From an uncultured Lachnospiraceae bacterium (lineage in GTDB: Bacteria > Bacillota > Clostridia > Lachnospirales > Lachnospiraceae), in the NCBI GenBank assembly GCA_958405355.1, contig CATYEA010000032.1:1-13220 (forward strand): a stretch of 13,220 nt of DNA, given 5' to 3'. This document shows positions 7,123-13,220 of the stretch, one piece after another; the first letter of the stretch is position 1; every line of letters starts with the position of its first letter. A program made the translations under genes and the position numbers. Under the pieces are notes generated by a model. It worked only from the letters and a program-made list of their open reading frames with translations. It made no database searches and was not told the DNA's origin.

Positions 7123-7946
7123 TTTTGACTGACGGCGGACGAAATACGGTGCCTTACTATTTTAGTCTGAGCGGCATACGTGTTTATAGTTTGGAGCAGC
7201 TTTGTTATTATATTTATCATCATGTATATACGATCAGCGAAGAAACTTTTGACGATGATCTGTTTTATTGGATTGAAAAAAATCTGGGCGAAAAGGCCTT
7301 GGTCAAACGGCTCAGAGAAGCAAAGAAAAATCAGCGGACGTTGAAAGAGATGGTTCGTCTTATTCTGATGTCTGTCGATTACTATTCAAAAGAAGAGATA
7401 AGCCAGCTTCAGAAAATCATTGAAGAGATTGAGATGCAGAATCCGGTGGAAACGCGAAAGGTAGAGGCGGATAATTACCTGCGTTACGGGCGGCCGCTGG
7501 AAGCTCTGGCTGTCTATAAAAAAGTGGATTTGATGATGGACGATTCAGAGGAAATCGTGACAAAGGAGTTCCGGGGAAATGTCTATCATAATATGGGGAT
7601 TGCCTTTGCACGGCTGGCTAATGGGGAAGCGGCCCTGGCCTGTTTTAAGAAGGCTTATGAGTTAAACGCTTCCGATCTTTCAAGAGATGCCTGGCTGAAA
7701 ATGTTAAAGATTCTTGATAGAGATGAAGAGATGCTTCAGGAGACAAACCGGATGATTCTTCCGCCGGAAACTGTCGGACGGATTGAACAGGAGATTTCCG
7801 AGGCCAGGACGGAGTTTGAAAAACAGCCGGTGTATGAGATGCTGGAAAAGATAAAAGACATTCACAATGAGAGCCAGTGGGACGACATTTGTCCGGAGGT
7901 GCTTTTGTGGCTGGAGAAACAGAAAGGAGAATATCGGAATTGTTAG
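7119..7946 (+). CDS. TPR-like protein of the DUF5716/DUF5717 block
   Basis: A 275-aa, highly charged cytosolic protein that I cannot name. The N-terminal 60 residues (PYYFSLSGIRVYSLEQLCYY near 12-31) form a compact domain I associate with partners of DUF5716 proteins, though this is recall only. Residues 61-150 are helical, with a Lys/Glu-rich stretch. Residues 153-186 (VYHNMGIAFARLANGEAALA, then CFKKAYELN) are a good TPR repeat, with an imperfect one before it at 116-136 (ADNYLRYGRPLEALAVYKKV). The C-terminus is helical. Start choice: the frame can be extended to a TTG at 6999, but that would overlap the upstream gene by 124 nt. The TTG at 7119 overlaps the upstream stop as TTGA and begins right at the conserved-looking segment. 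A second TTG at 7125 is possible. No strong Shine-Dalgarno precedes it, so it is probably translated by coupling. Confidence 0.7.
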   Translation: MILTDGGRNTVPYYFSLSGIRVYSLEQLCYYIYHHVYTISEETFDDDLFYWIEKNLGEKALVKRLREAKKNQRTLKEMVRLILMSVDYYSKEEISQLQKIIEEIEMQNPVETRKVEADNYLRYGRPLEALAVYKKVDLMMDDSEEIVTKEFRGNVYHNMGIAFARLANGEAALACFKKAYELNASDLSRDAWLKMLKILDRDEEMLQETNRMILPPETVGRIEQEISEARTEFEKQPVYEMLEKIKDIHNESQWDDICPEVLLWLEKQKGEYRNC

Positions 7947-8500
7947 ATGCAGATATATTAGTCGATTCGCCGATCATTGCAGCAATTAAAGACGAATCAG
8001 GACTTTCCGAATGTTTAAAAACCGAATGTCAGGTGATTTTTATTCTCTTTGGAAATGTCTGTAGTATTGGTGAGATTGTAAAAAAGGTGAAAGAAGGCGG
8101 AAAAACAGCAATTGTTCATATGGATTTGATCACGGGCTTAAGTTCTAAAGAAATCTCTGTGGACTTTATAAAGAAAGCAACCCAGGCTGACGGAATCATC
8201 AGTACGAAGCCGATGATGGTAAAACGGGCAAAAGAACTGGGACTTTTGACGATTCAGCGGTTTTTTATTATTGATTCCATTGCCCTGGAAAATTCCAAAC
8301 GCCAGATTGAGGTCTATCATCCGGATTGTGTGGAGATTATGCCGGGAATCATGCCGAAAATTTTAAAAGATATCCGCAGTTTTGTTAATGTGCCGGTGAT
8401 CGCAGGGGGACTTTTGACGGATAAAAAAGATGTCATGAGCGCCTTATCCGCGGGAGCGGATGCCATTTCCACGACCAACAGAAACTTGTGGAAAATGTGA
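7940..8500 (+). CDS. glpP: Glycerol-3-phosphate-responsive antiterminator GlpP
   Basis: A 186-aa protein of the GlpP family, an RNA-binding TIM-barrel-like regulator. In Bacillus subtilis GlpP binds G3P and prevents termination in glp leader RNAs. Family signatures in order: SPIIAAIKDESGL near 10-22, VIFILFGNVCSIGEIV near 32-47, HMDLITGLSSKE near 60-71, DGIISTKP near 84-91, RFFIIDSIALEN near 107-118, PDCVEIMPGIMPK near 128-140, VPVIAGGLL near 150-158 and AGADAISTT near 170-178. Length is typical of the family. The frame extends upstream to 7877 inside the previous gene. The TTG at 7940 is preferred because AAAGGAGA (7923-7930) sits 9 nt before it and the protein then begins where GlpP proteins usually do. 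It overlaps the upstream stop by 7 nt. A leader hairpin of the kind it controls lies 74 nt downstream of its stop. Confidence 0.9.
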   Translation: MLDADILVDSPIIAAIKDESGLSECLKTECQVIFILFGNVCSIGEIVKKVKEGGKTAIVHMDLITGLSSKEISVDFIKKATQADGIISTKPMMVKRAKELGLLTIQRFFIIDSIALENSKRQIEVYHPDCVEIMPGIMPKILKDIRSFVNVPVIAGGLLTDKKDVMSALSAGADAISTTNRNLWKM

Positions 8501-8508
8501 TAATTTCG

Positions 8509-8537
8509 TTGCATTTAAAGAACAGAAGTGCTATGAT
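8509..8537 (+). promoter_or_regulatory. Sigma-A promoter of the glp operon
   Basis: TTGCAT (8509-8514) and TATGAT (8532-8537) are separated by 17 nt, the optimal spacing. The predicted start is near 8544, leaving a leader of about 100 nt before glpQ. Because the promoter follows the glpP stop by only 8 nt, the glpQ-led genes can be transcribed independently of the genes upstream. Confidence 0.72.
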
Positions 8538-8573
8538 AAAAATATATATGTGTAACGCTTTAGAGAGTGAGAG

Positions 8574-8612
8574 AGGCGAAATGGATAGTCGGTGAGACTG
8601 TCTGTTTCGCCT
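8574..8612 (+). terminator. Leader terminator hairpin, probable GlpP antitermination target
   Basis: Positions 8574-8590 pair with 8596-8612 in an unbroken 17-bp stem (outer AGGCGAAA/TTTCGCCT, inner GATAGTC/GACTGTC, three G-U pairs) with the 5-nt loop GGTGA. TTGCATTTTATT follows, a usable but impure U-tract. It lies between the glp promoter and the glpQ ribosome binding site, the arrangement of GlpP-controlled leaders such as B. subtilis glpD. GlpP is encoded just upstream, so control by it is a strong inference but not shown. Without G3P it should block expression of the downstream genes. Confidence 0.78.
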
Positions 8613-8641
8613 TGCATTTTATTAAGAGAGAGGGAAGAATG

Positions 8642-9367
8642 ATGACAAAAAATTTTGCACACAGAGGATTCAGCGGAAAATATCCTGAAAATACCATGCT
8701 GGCCTTTGAAAAAGCCATTGAAGCGGGAGCTGACGGCATTGAAAATGATGTTCATCTGACAAAAGACGGTGTTCTGGTCATTATCCATGATGAGCGAGTG
8801 GACCGGACGACCGACGGCACCGGCTGGGTAAAGGATTTTACCTATGAGGAGCTGGCAAAACTGGATGCTTCCTATACATTCAAAGAATATGGTTTTCAGC
8901 ACATTCCGACATTGAGAGAATATATGGAACTGGTCAAAGATAAGGATATCATTACCAATATCGAATTAAAAACCGGTGTGTTTGAGTATGAAGGTATTGA
9001 AAAGAAAGTTTATGATATGATTCAGGAATATGGCTTAAAAGATAAAATGATCATTTCGTCTTTTAATCATTTTTCCATTCTCCGTATGAAAGCCATTGAT
9101 CCGACGATCAAATGTGGTCTTTTGGAAGAATCCTGGCTGATCAATGCGGGAGCCTATGTGGCTTCCACCGGTGTAGAATGTTATCACCCAATGTATAAAA
9201 ATATGACACCGGAAGTGGTGGCGGAAATCAAGTCCCACAACCTGGAAATTAATACGTGGACAGTGAATGAGAAAGAAGAGATTGAGGAAATGTTTGAGCG
9301 GGGCGTGGATTCGGTCATTGGAAATTATCCGGATATCGTCCGTGAGATTCAGAAAGCATATCGATAA
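8642..9367 (+). CDS. glpQ: Glycerophosphodiester phosphodiesterase
   Basis: A 241-aa cytosolic GDPD-family TIM barrel that hydrolyses glycerophosphodiesters to G3P and an alcohol. Catalytic and metal-binding residues are in place: AHRGFSGKYPENT (6-18) with His7 and Glu16, GADGIENDVHLTKDG (29-43) with Glu34 and Asp36, and IIHDE (47-51) with His49. The C-terminal INTWTVNEKEEIEEMFERG and VIGNYPD elements are also typical. There is no signal peptide, so it acts on imported diesters, unlike secreted GlpQ forms. Two adjacent ATGs (8639, 8642) are possible; 8642 has the better spacing to GAGAGGG (8628-8634). The frame extends to a GTG at 8567, but that would run through the leader hairpin and is rejected. 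It is followed 20 nt later by the G3P dehydrogenase gene, which consumes its product. Confidence 0.92.
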   Translation: MTKNFAHRGFSGKYPENTMLAFEKAIEAGADGIENDVHLTKDGVLVIIHDERVDRTTDGTGWVKDFTYEELAKLDASYTFKEYGFQHIPTLREYMELVKDKDIITNIELKTGVFEYEGIEKKVYDMIQEYGLKDKMIISSFNHFSILRMKAIDPTIKCGLLEESWLINAGAYVASTGVECYHPMYKNMTPEVVAEIKSHNLEINTWTVNEKEEIEEMFERGVDSVIGNYPDIVREIQKAYR

Positions 9368-9387
9368 AAGTGCAGGAGGGAGAAAAA

Positions 9388-10824
9388 ATGTACGATATTA
9401 TCATCATTGGCGGCGGCGTGGCCGGTTGCGCGGCAGCAAGAGAGTTATCACGTTATAAAGCCAATATCTGTGTCGTTGAAAGGGAAGAGGATGTCTGTGC
9501 AGGAACGTCCAAGGCCAACAGTGCCATTGTTCATGCAGGGTATGACGCGGAACCAGGCTCATTGATGGCAAAATTAAATGTTCAGGGCAATCAGATGATG
9601 GAAGATGTGGCAAAGGAACTGGATTTTCCGTTTAAACGGATTGGTTCTATGGTTGTCTGCGTTCATGAAGAAGATATTTATATGTTGGAAGAGCTTCTGG
9701 AACGGGGAAAGAAAAATGGTGTCAAAGATCTCCGCATCGTCGATGCAAAGGAAGCTCATGAACTGGAACCGAATCTGACTGAACAGGTGGTGGCTGCGCT
9801 CTATGCACCGACAGGAGGCATTGTATGTCCATTCGGCATGACCATTGCCTTTGCGGAAAATGCAGCAGTCAACGGCGTTAAATTTAAATTAAATACGGAA
9901 GTTCAGAATATTGAAAAAATCGATGGAGGCTATGCGCTGACCACAAATAAAGGTATTCTTAAAACAAAGGTTGTTGTCAATGCGGCAGGTGTTTATGCAG
10001 ATCAGTTCCACAATATGGTGAGTGAAGAAAAGATTCATATCACACCGCGTCGGGGCGATTATTGTCTGTTGGATAAGACGGCCGGAAATCATGTGTCCCA
10101 TACGATTTTCCCATTGCCGGATAAATTTGGTAAAGGTGTTCTCGTGACACCAACGGTTCACGGAAATCTTCTTGTCGGACCGACGGCTATTGATATCGAA
10201 GATAAAGAAGCAACAGCGACGACCCGGGAAGGACTGGATTTTGTTGTCAGCAAAGCGGGAGAGGCTGTGGCAGGGCTTCCGATGCGTCAGGTGATCACTT
10301 CCTTTGCAGGACTTCGTGCCCATGAGGATCATCATGAATTTATTATCGGCGAAGCGAAGGATGCCAAGGGCTTTGTAGACGTATCCGGTATCGAGTCTCC
10401 GGGACTTTCCAGTGCTCCGGCCATCGGTTTGATGGTGGCAGACATTGTTTCAAAGATGATGAAACTGGATGAGAATCCGGACTTTATTGCAACACGCCGG
10501 GGCATTTTAAATCCTTCTGAGCTGAGCAAAGAAGAACGGGCGAAATTGATTGAAGTGAAACCGGAATACGGCAACATTATCTGCCGTTGTGAGATGATCA
10601 CAGAAGGTGAGATTTTGGATGCGATTCACCGTCCGGTGGGCGCCAGATCTTTGGACGGTGTAAAACGCCGGACCCGTGCCGGAATGGGACGGTGTCAGGC
10701 TGGATTTTGTTCACCGAGAACCATGGAGATTCTGGCAAGAGAGCTTCATGTGAGCATGGCAGATATTACCAAATCCGGCGGAGATTCCAAACTCATTGTC
10801 GGTACGGTAAAGGATAGATTATAG
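9388..10824 (+). CDS. glpA: FAD/Fe-S glycerol-3-phosphate dehydrogenase, GlpA type
   Basis: A 478-aa DAO-superfamily flavoprotein expected to oxidise G3P to dihydroxyacetone phosphate. The N-terminal dinucleotide fold is YDIIIIGGGVAGCAAARE (2-19). GTSKANSAIVHAGYDAEPGS near 46-65 is the flavin and substrate region common to GlpA/GlpO-like proteins. FAGLRAHEDHHEFIIGE near 309-325 carries the basic substrate-binding segment. The C-terminal BFD-like domain (about 395-450) has Cys399-x-Cys401 and Cys436-x4-Cys441, a likely [2Fe-2S] site. This combination is that of GlpA-type proteins in anaerobes rather than aerobic GlpD. The ATG at 9388 is preceded at 7-8 nt by an excellent GGAGGG (9375-9380). 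The next two genes encode a second flavoprotein and a DUF1667 protein, the usual companions in Clostridia. The direct electron acceptor is not evident from the sequence. Confidence 0.88.
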   Translation: MYDIIIIGGGVAGCAAARELSRYKANICVVEREEDVCAGTSKANSAIVHAGYDAEPGSLMAKLNVQGNQMMEDVAKELDFPFKRIGSMVVCVHEEDIYMLEELLERGKKNGVKDLRIVDAKEAHELEPNLTEQVVAALYAPTGGIVCPFGMTIAFAENAAVNGVKFKLNTEVQNIEKIDGGYALTTNKGILKTKVVVNAAGVYADQFHNMVSEEKIHITPRRGDYCLLDKTAGNHVSHTIFPLPDKFGKGVLVTPTVHGNLLVGPTAIDIEDKEATATTREGLDFVVSKAGEAVAGLPMRQVITSFAGLRAHEDHHEFIIGEAKDAKGFVDVSGIESPGLSSAPAIGLMVADIVSKMMKLDENPDFIATRRGILNPSELSKEERAKLIEVKPEYGNIICRCEMITEGEILDAIHRPVGARSLDGVKRRTRAGMGRCQAGFCSPRTMEILARELHVSMADITKSGGDSKLIVGTVKDRL

Positions 10825-10841
10825 AAGGGATGGTGGAAGAA

Positions 10842-12113
10842 ATGTTAAATTACGATTTGGTCATTGTCGGCGGCGGTCCGGCCGGTCTTGCGGCAGCAGC
10901 TTCTGCGAGAAAAAATGGTCTTGAAAGCATCATCATCCTGGAAAGAGATCATGAGCTTGGCGGTATTTTGAATCAGTGTATCCACAATGGTTTCGGTCTT
11001 CATACCTTTAAGGAAGAGCTGACCGGACCGGAATATGCGGGACGTTTTATTGATGAAGTGGCAGATTTAAAGATTGAATATAAATTAAATACGATGGTTA
11101 TGGATATCTCGGAAAATAAAGTGGTAACGGCCATGAACCGGGAAGATGGACTTTTTGAGATTCAGGCGAAGGCTGTTATTCTGGCTATGGGATGCCGGGA
11201 ACGTCCGAGAGGTGCGCTGAACATTCCGGGTTACCGTCCGGCAGGTATTTATTCGGCCGGAACAGCACAGCGTCTGGTTAATATCGAAGGCTTTATGCCG
11301 GGCCGGGAAGTTGTTATCTTAGGTTCCGGTGATATCGGATTGATTATGGCCCGCCGTATGACACTGGAAGGGGCAAAGGTCAAAGTCGTTGCAGAACTGA
11401 TGCCATTCTCCGGCGGTCTGAAACGAAATATCGTTCAGTGTCTGGATGACTTTGGTATTCCGCTGAAATTAAGCCATACGGTGGTTGACATTGATGGAAA
11501 AGAGCGGGTCAAAGGCATTACTCTGGCAGAAGTGGACAGCACAGGCAAACCGATTCCGGGAACGGAAGAACATTATGACTGTGATACGCTGCTCCTTTCC
11601 TGTGGACTGATTCCTGAGAACGAATTGTCCAGAGGTATCGGCGTGGATATTGAACCGGTGACCAATGGCCCGGTGGTTAATGAAAGTCTGGAAACAAGTG
11701 TGCCGGGTGTCTTTGCCTGCGGCAATGTTCTTCATGTTCATGACCTGGTAGACTTTGTTTCTGAGGAAGCGGCCACAGCCGGACGGAATGCGGCAAAATA
11801 TATTCAGAACGGCAGCAAGGAACCGGAGACAAGCCATGAAACCGTAGATCTCTGTCCGCAGGGCATTGTCCGTTATACAGTGCCTAAGACGTTGAATGTG
11901 GACCGGATGGATGATGAGATTATCGTACGTTTCCGTGTAGGTGCTGTACAGAAAAATTGTTATGTATCCACATACTTTGACGACGAACGGGTGATGCGCC
12001 GGAAGCGTCCGGTAGTTGCCCCTGGAGAGATGGAAGAAGTGAAGCTTAAAAAAGAGCAGCTTTTGAAATATCCGGATTTGAAGCAGATTATCTTTAAAGT
12101 CGAGGAGGCGTAA
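10842..12113 (+). CDS. FAD/NAD(P)-dependent oxidoreductase partner of GlpA
   Basis: A 423-aa two-dinucleotide-domain flavoprotein of the pyridine nucleotide-disulfide oxidoreductase superfamily. The FAD-binding fold is YDLVIVGGGPAGLAAAAS (4-21). GCRERPRG near 116-123 links the domains. REVVILGSGDIGLIMARRM near 154-172 is the second, NAD(P)-type fold. TSVPGVFACGNVLHVHDLVD near 286-305 closes the FAD site. There is no CxxC redox disulfide as in thioredoxin or lipoamide reductases; CIHNGFG near 45-51 replaces it. A C-terminal domain of about 85 residues follows. Sitting between GlpA-type and DUF1667 genes, it likely moves electrons between G3P-derived flavin/Fe-S centres and NAD(P). The ATG at 10842 is chosen over the ATG at 10830 because GGTGG (10832-10836) is correctly spaced only for the former. 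It should not be called GlpB without a search. Confidence 0.82.
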   Translation: MLNYDLVIVGGGPAGLAAAASARKNGLESIIILERDHELGGILNQCIHNGFGLHTFKEELTGPEYAGRFIDEVADLKIEYKLNTMVMDISENKVVTAMNREDGLFEIQAKAVILAMGCRERPRGALNIPGYRPAGIYSAGTAQRLVNIEGFMPGREVVILGSGDIGLIMARRMTLEGAKVKVVAELMPFSGGLKRNIVQCLDDFGIPLKLSHTVVDIDGKERVKGITLAEVDSTGKPIPGTEEHYDCDTLLLSCGLIPENELSRGIGVDIEPVTNGPVVNESLETSVPGVFACGNVLHVHDLVDFVSEEAATAGRNAAKYIQNGSKEPETSHETVDLCPQGIVRYTVPKTLNVDRMDDEIIVRFRVGAVQKNCYVSTYFDDERVMRRKRPVVAPGEMEEVKLKKEQLLKYPDLKQIIFKVEEA

Positions 12114-12117
12114 GAAT

Positions 12118-12483
12118 ATGGAAAAAAGAGAATTAACATGTATCGGATGCCCTCTGGGCTGCGCCGTGACAGTAGAGATGGAAGGCGGAGAAATCCTTAA
12201 AATTACCGGAAATACATGCAAGCGGGGCGAGGAATATGCGCGGAAGGAAGTGACCAATCCAACACGTATCGTAACATCGATTGTTCGGGTGAACGGCGGT
12301 AAGATTCCGATGGTTTCTGTAAAAACAAAATCGGATATTCCGAAGAGTAAGATTTTTGACTGTGCAAAGGCACTTCAGAATATCCAGGTAGAAGCTCCGG
12401 TGCATATCGGTGATATCATTGTAGAAAATGTCGCTGATACGGGTGTTTCCGTGGTAGCAACGAAAAATGTAGAAGCTTTGTAA
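12118..12483 (+). CDS. DUF1667 four-cysteine metal-binding protein
   Basis: A 121-aa soluble protein of the DUF1667 type. The N-terminus has Cys8-x2-Cys11-x3-Cys15 (CIGCPLGC) and a fourth cysteine, Cys34, in TCKRGEEYA, a spacing resembling the N-terminal iron-sulfur segment of molybdopterin oxidoreductases. This suggests a metal or Fe-S site, though zinc cannot be excluded. The rest is a small alpha/beta domain with RIVTSIVRVNGGKIPMVSVK near 60-79. It starts 4 nt after the upstream stop, with an ideal AGGAGG (12103-12108) 9 nt ahead of the ATG. Genes of this type typically follow the GlpA-like and FAD oxidoreductase pair, so it is probably a third subunit for electron transfer. Its biochemical role is inferred only from this context. 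Confidence 0.85.
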   Translation: MEKRELTCIGCPLGCAVTVEMEGGEILKITGNTCKRGEEYARKEVTNPTRIVTSIVRVNGGKIPMVSVKTKSDIPKSKIFDCAKALQNIQVEAPVHIGDIIVENVADTGVSVVATKNVEAL

Positions 12484-12508
12484 GAAGCATGAGCCTGGTG
12501 GTGATGAA

Positions 12509-13219
12509 ATGAACATGGAAGTATTACAAGCGATAAATGAATATCTCCACACATTTTGTATTCCTGTTGTATTGATTCGTCTGTTGTTGGCGACGGTCTG
12601 CGGCGGTATCATTGGTTTTTTCCGGAGCGTAAAAAAACGGGGGGCCGGATTTAAGACCCATATTCTCGTGTGTCTCGGAGCAACCCTGATCATGATGACC
12701 GGTGAATATACATTCCGGTTTGTATCTAACGGAACCGGCGATGTGGCCCGTATGGCGGCCCAGGTTGTCAGCGGTGTCGGCTTCCTGGGAGCGGGGACGA
12801 TCATGGTGACCGGACGGAATCAGATCAAAGGGCTGACGACTGCAGCGGGACTCTGGGCCTGCTCGGGCATCGGTCTGGCCCTTGGCATTGGATTTTATTC
12901 CGGAGCCATTATTGCTACGATCATCGTATTTTTTGTTTATAATTACATGCAGAAAATCGACGAGTATGCCTACGAACATTCCCGGGTCTATGATTTATAT
13001 GTGGAGTTTGAGTCCAGGAAATATATTACACCGTTTATGTCGGCTGTGAAGGAAAGAGGTTTTAAATTCCTGAGCCTGGAGCTTAGCAAATCTAAGAAAA
13101 ACAAGGACGATATTGTCAATGCGACCATGTCATTAGAAGTCAGCACCAAATCCAAAGGGATCGATGTACATACCTTTATTGAAGGCCTTGAAGGCGTCAA
13201 TTCGGTAGAGGAAATGTAG
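12509..13219 (+). CDS. MgtC/SapB family membrane protein
   Basis: A 236-aa integral membrane protein with about five hydrophobic segments (roughly 17-38, 49-65, 80-99, 108-127 and 128-147) and a cytosolic C-terminal domain of about 80 residues (KIDEYAYEHSRVYDLYVEFE onward), probably ACT-like. Family motifs: RLLLATVCGGIIGFFR (24-39), GAGFKTHILVCLGATLIMM (45-63), VARMAAQVVSGVGFLGAG (79-96) and KGLTTAAGLWACSGIGLALG (107-126). MgtC proteins are linked to magnesium limitation, phosphate balance and ATP synthase control in pathogens; many Firmicutes members are uncharacterised. The gene starts 25 nt after the DUF1667 stop with a weak GGTGG (12497-12501) ahead of the ATG, so it is likely the last visible gene of the glp transcript. 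The stop at 13217-13219 is inside the window, so the gene is complete. Confidence 0.9.
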   Translation: MNMEVLQAINEYLHTFCIPVVLIRLLLATVCGGIIGFFRSVKKRGAGFKTHILVCLGATLIMMTGEYTFRFVSNGTGDVARMAAQVVSGVGFLGAGTIMVTGRNQIKGLTTAAGLWACSGIGLALGIGFYSGAIIATIIVFFVYNYMQKIDEYAYEHSRVYDLYVEFESRKYITPFMSAVKERGFKFLSLELSKSKKNKDDIVNATMSLEVSTKSKGIDVHTFIEGLEGVNSVEEM

Positions 13220-13220
13220 G

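Noticed and set aside
8581..8595. Four-codon ORF (MDSR) inside the glp leader hairpin
   Set aside because: Too short to judge, and its start lies within the stem; GlpP antitermination explains the structure without a leader peptide.
8567..8641. Upstream extension of glpQ to a GTG at 8567
   Set aside because: The extension runs straight through the 17-bp leader hairpin and adds residues not seen at GDPD N-termini; the ATG at 8639/8642 has a proper ribosome binding site.
11469..12257. Long minus-strand open frame (262 codons) opposite the FAD oxidoreductase and DUF1667 genes
   Set aside because: It crosses the boundary of two well-supported genes, has shadow-like composition and shows no recognisable domain.
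12133..12804. Minus-strand open frame (223 codons) opposite the DUF1667 and MgtC genes
   Set aside because: It is antisense to two clear family members and has Pro/Thr/Asn/Arg-rich, non-protein-like composition.
1..13220. CRISPR array, insertion sequence ends, tRNA, att sites or toxin-antitoxin genes
   Set aside because: I scanned by eye for regularly spaced repeats, terminal inverted repeats with transposase frames and cloverleaf patterns, and found none; intergenic space is too small to hide a sizeable array.

Overview
The window looks like chromosomal DNA from a low-to-mid GC anaerobic Firmicute, most likely a Lachnospiraceae (Clostridia) member. The grounds are Gram-positive-type ribosome binding sites, frequent TTG starts, anaerobe-type glycerol-3-phosphate (G3P) oxidation genes, and a gene set (DUF5717-like and DUF5716-like proteins) that I recall mainly from Lachnospiraceae. 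All family names come from reading motifs by eye; no search was run. I see no transposase, integrase, tRNA, rRNA, CRISPR array or phage gene.

Layout. (1) 1-210: a terminator, presumably of a gene left of the window, then a short leader. (2) 210-851 (+): a monocistronic divergent VTC/CYTH-type (triphosphate tunnel fold) protein, closed by a strong bidirectional terminator near 886-922. (3) 1046-2143 (-): a fold-type-I PLP enzyme of the HisC/CobD group, with its own 3' hairpin. (4) 2144-2249: a divergent intergenic region with two overlapping predicted sigma-A promoters. (5) 2250-8500 (+): four tightly packed genes: a 1180-aa DUF5717-like helical-repeat protein, a 437-aa protein that looks like a degenerate actin/Hsp70-fold ATPase (DUF5716-like), a 275-aa protein with one TPR-like repeat, and glpP, a G3P-responsive antiterminator. 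Three of these four are best started at TTG codons. (6) 8501-8641: a clear promoter followed by a 17-bp terminator-like hairpin, the layout expected of a GlpP-controlled leader. (7) 8642-13219 (+): glpQ-type phosphodiesterase, a GlpA-type FAD/Fe-S G3P dehydrogenase, a second FAD/NAD(P) oxidoreductase, a four-cysteine DUF1667 protein, and an MgtC/SapB membrane protein, all with short gaps.

How the right half works together: the phosphodiesterase releases G3P from glycerophosphodiesters. The GlpA-type protein oxidises G3P to dihydroxyacetone phosphate, with the second flavoprotein and the cysteine-rich protein as probable electron-transfer partners. GlpP senses G3P and would allow read-through of the leader hairpin. 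No glycerol facilitator or glycerol kinase is present, so the unit appears aimed at lipid-derived glycerophosphodiesters or G3P rather than free glycerol.

The least explained part is the three-gene block at 2250-7946: cytoplasmic, no signal peptides, an actin/Hsp70-like protein between two helical-repeat proteins, and translationally linked to the G3P sensor. It is the best candidate here for an uncharacterised system.
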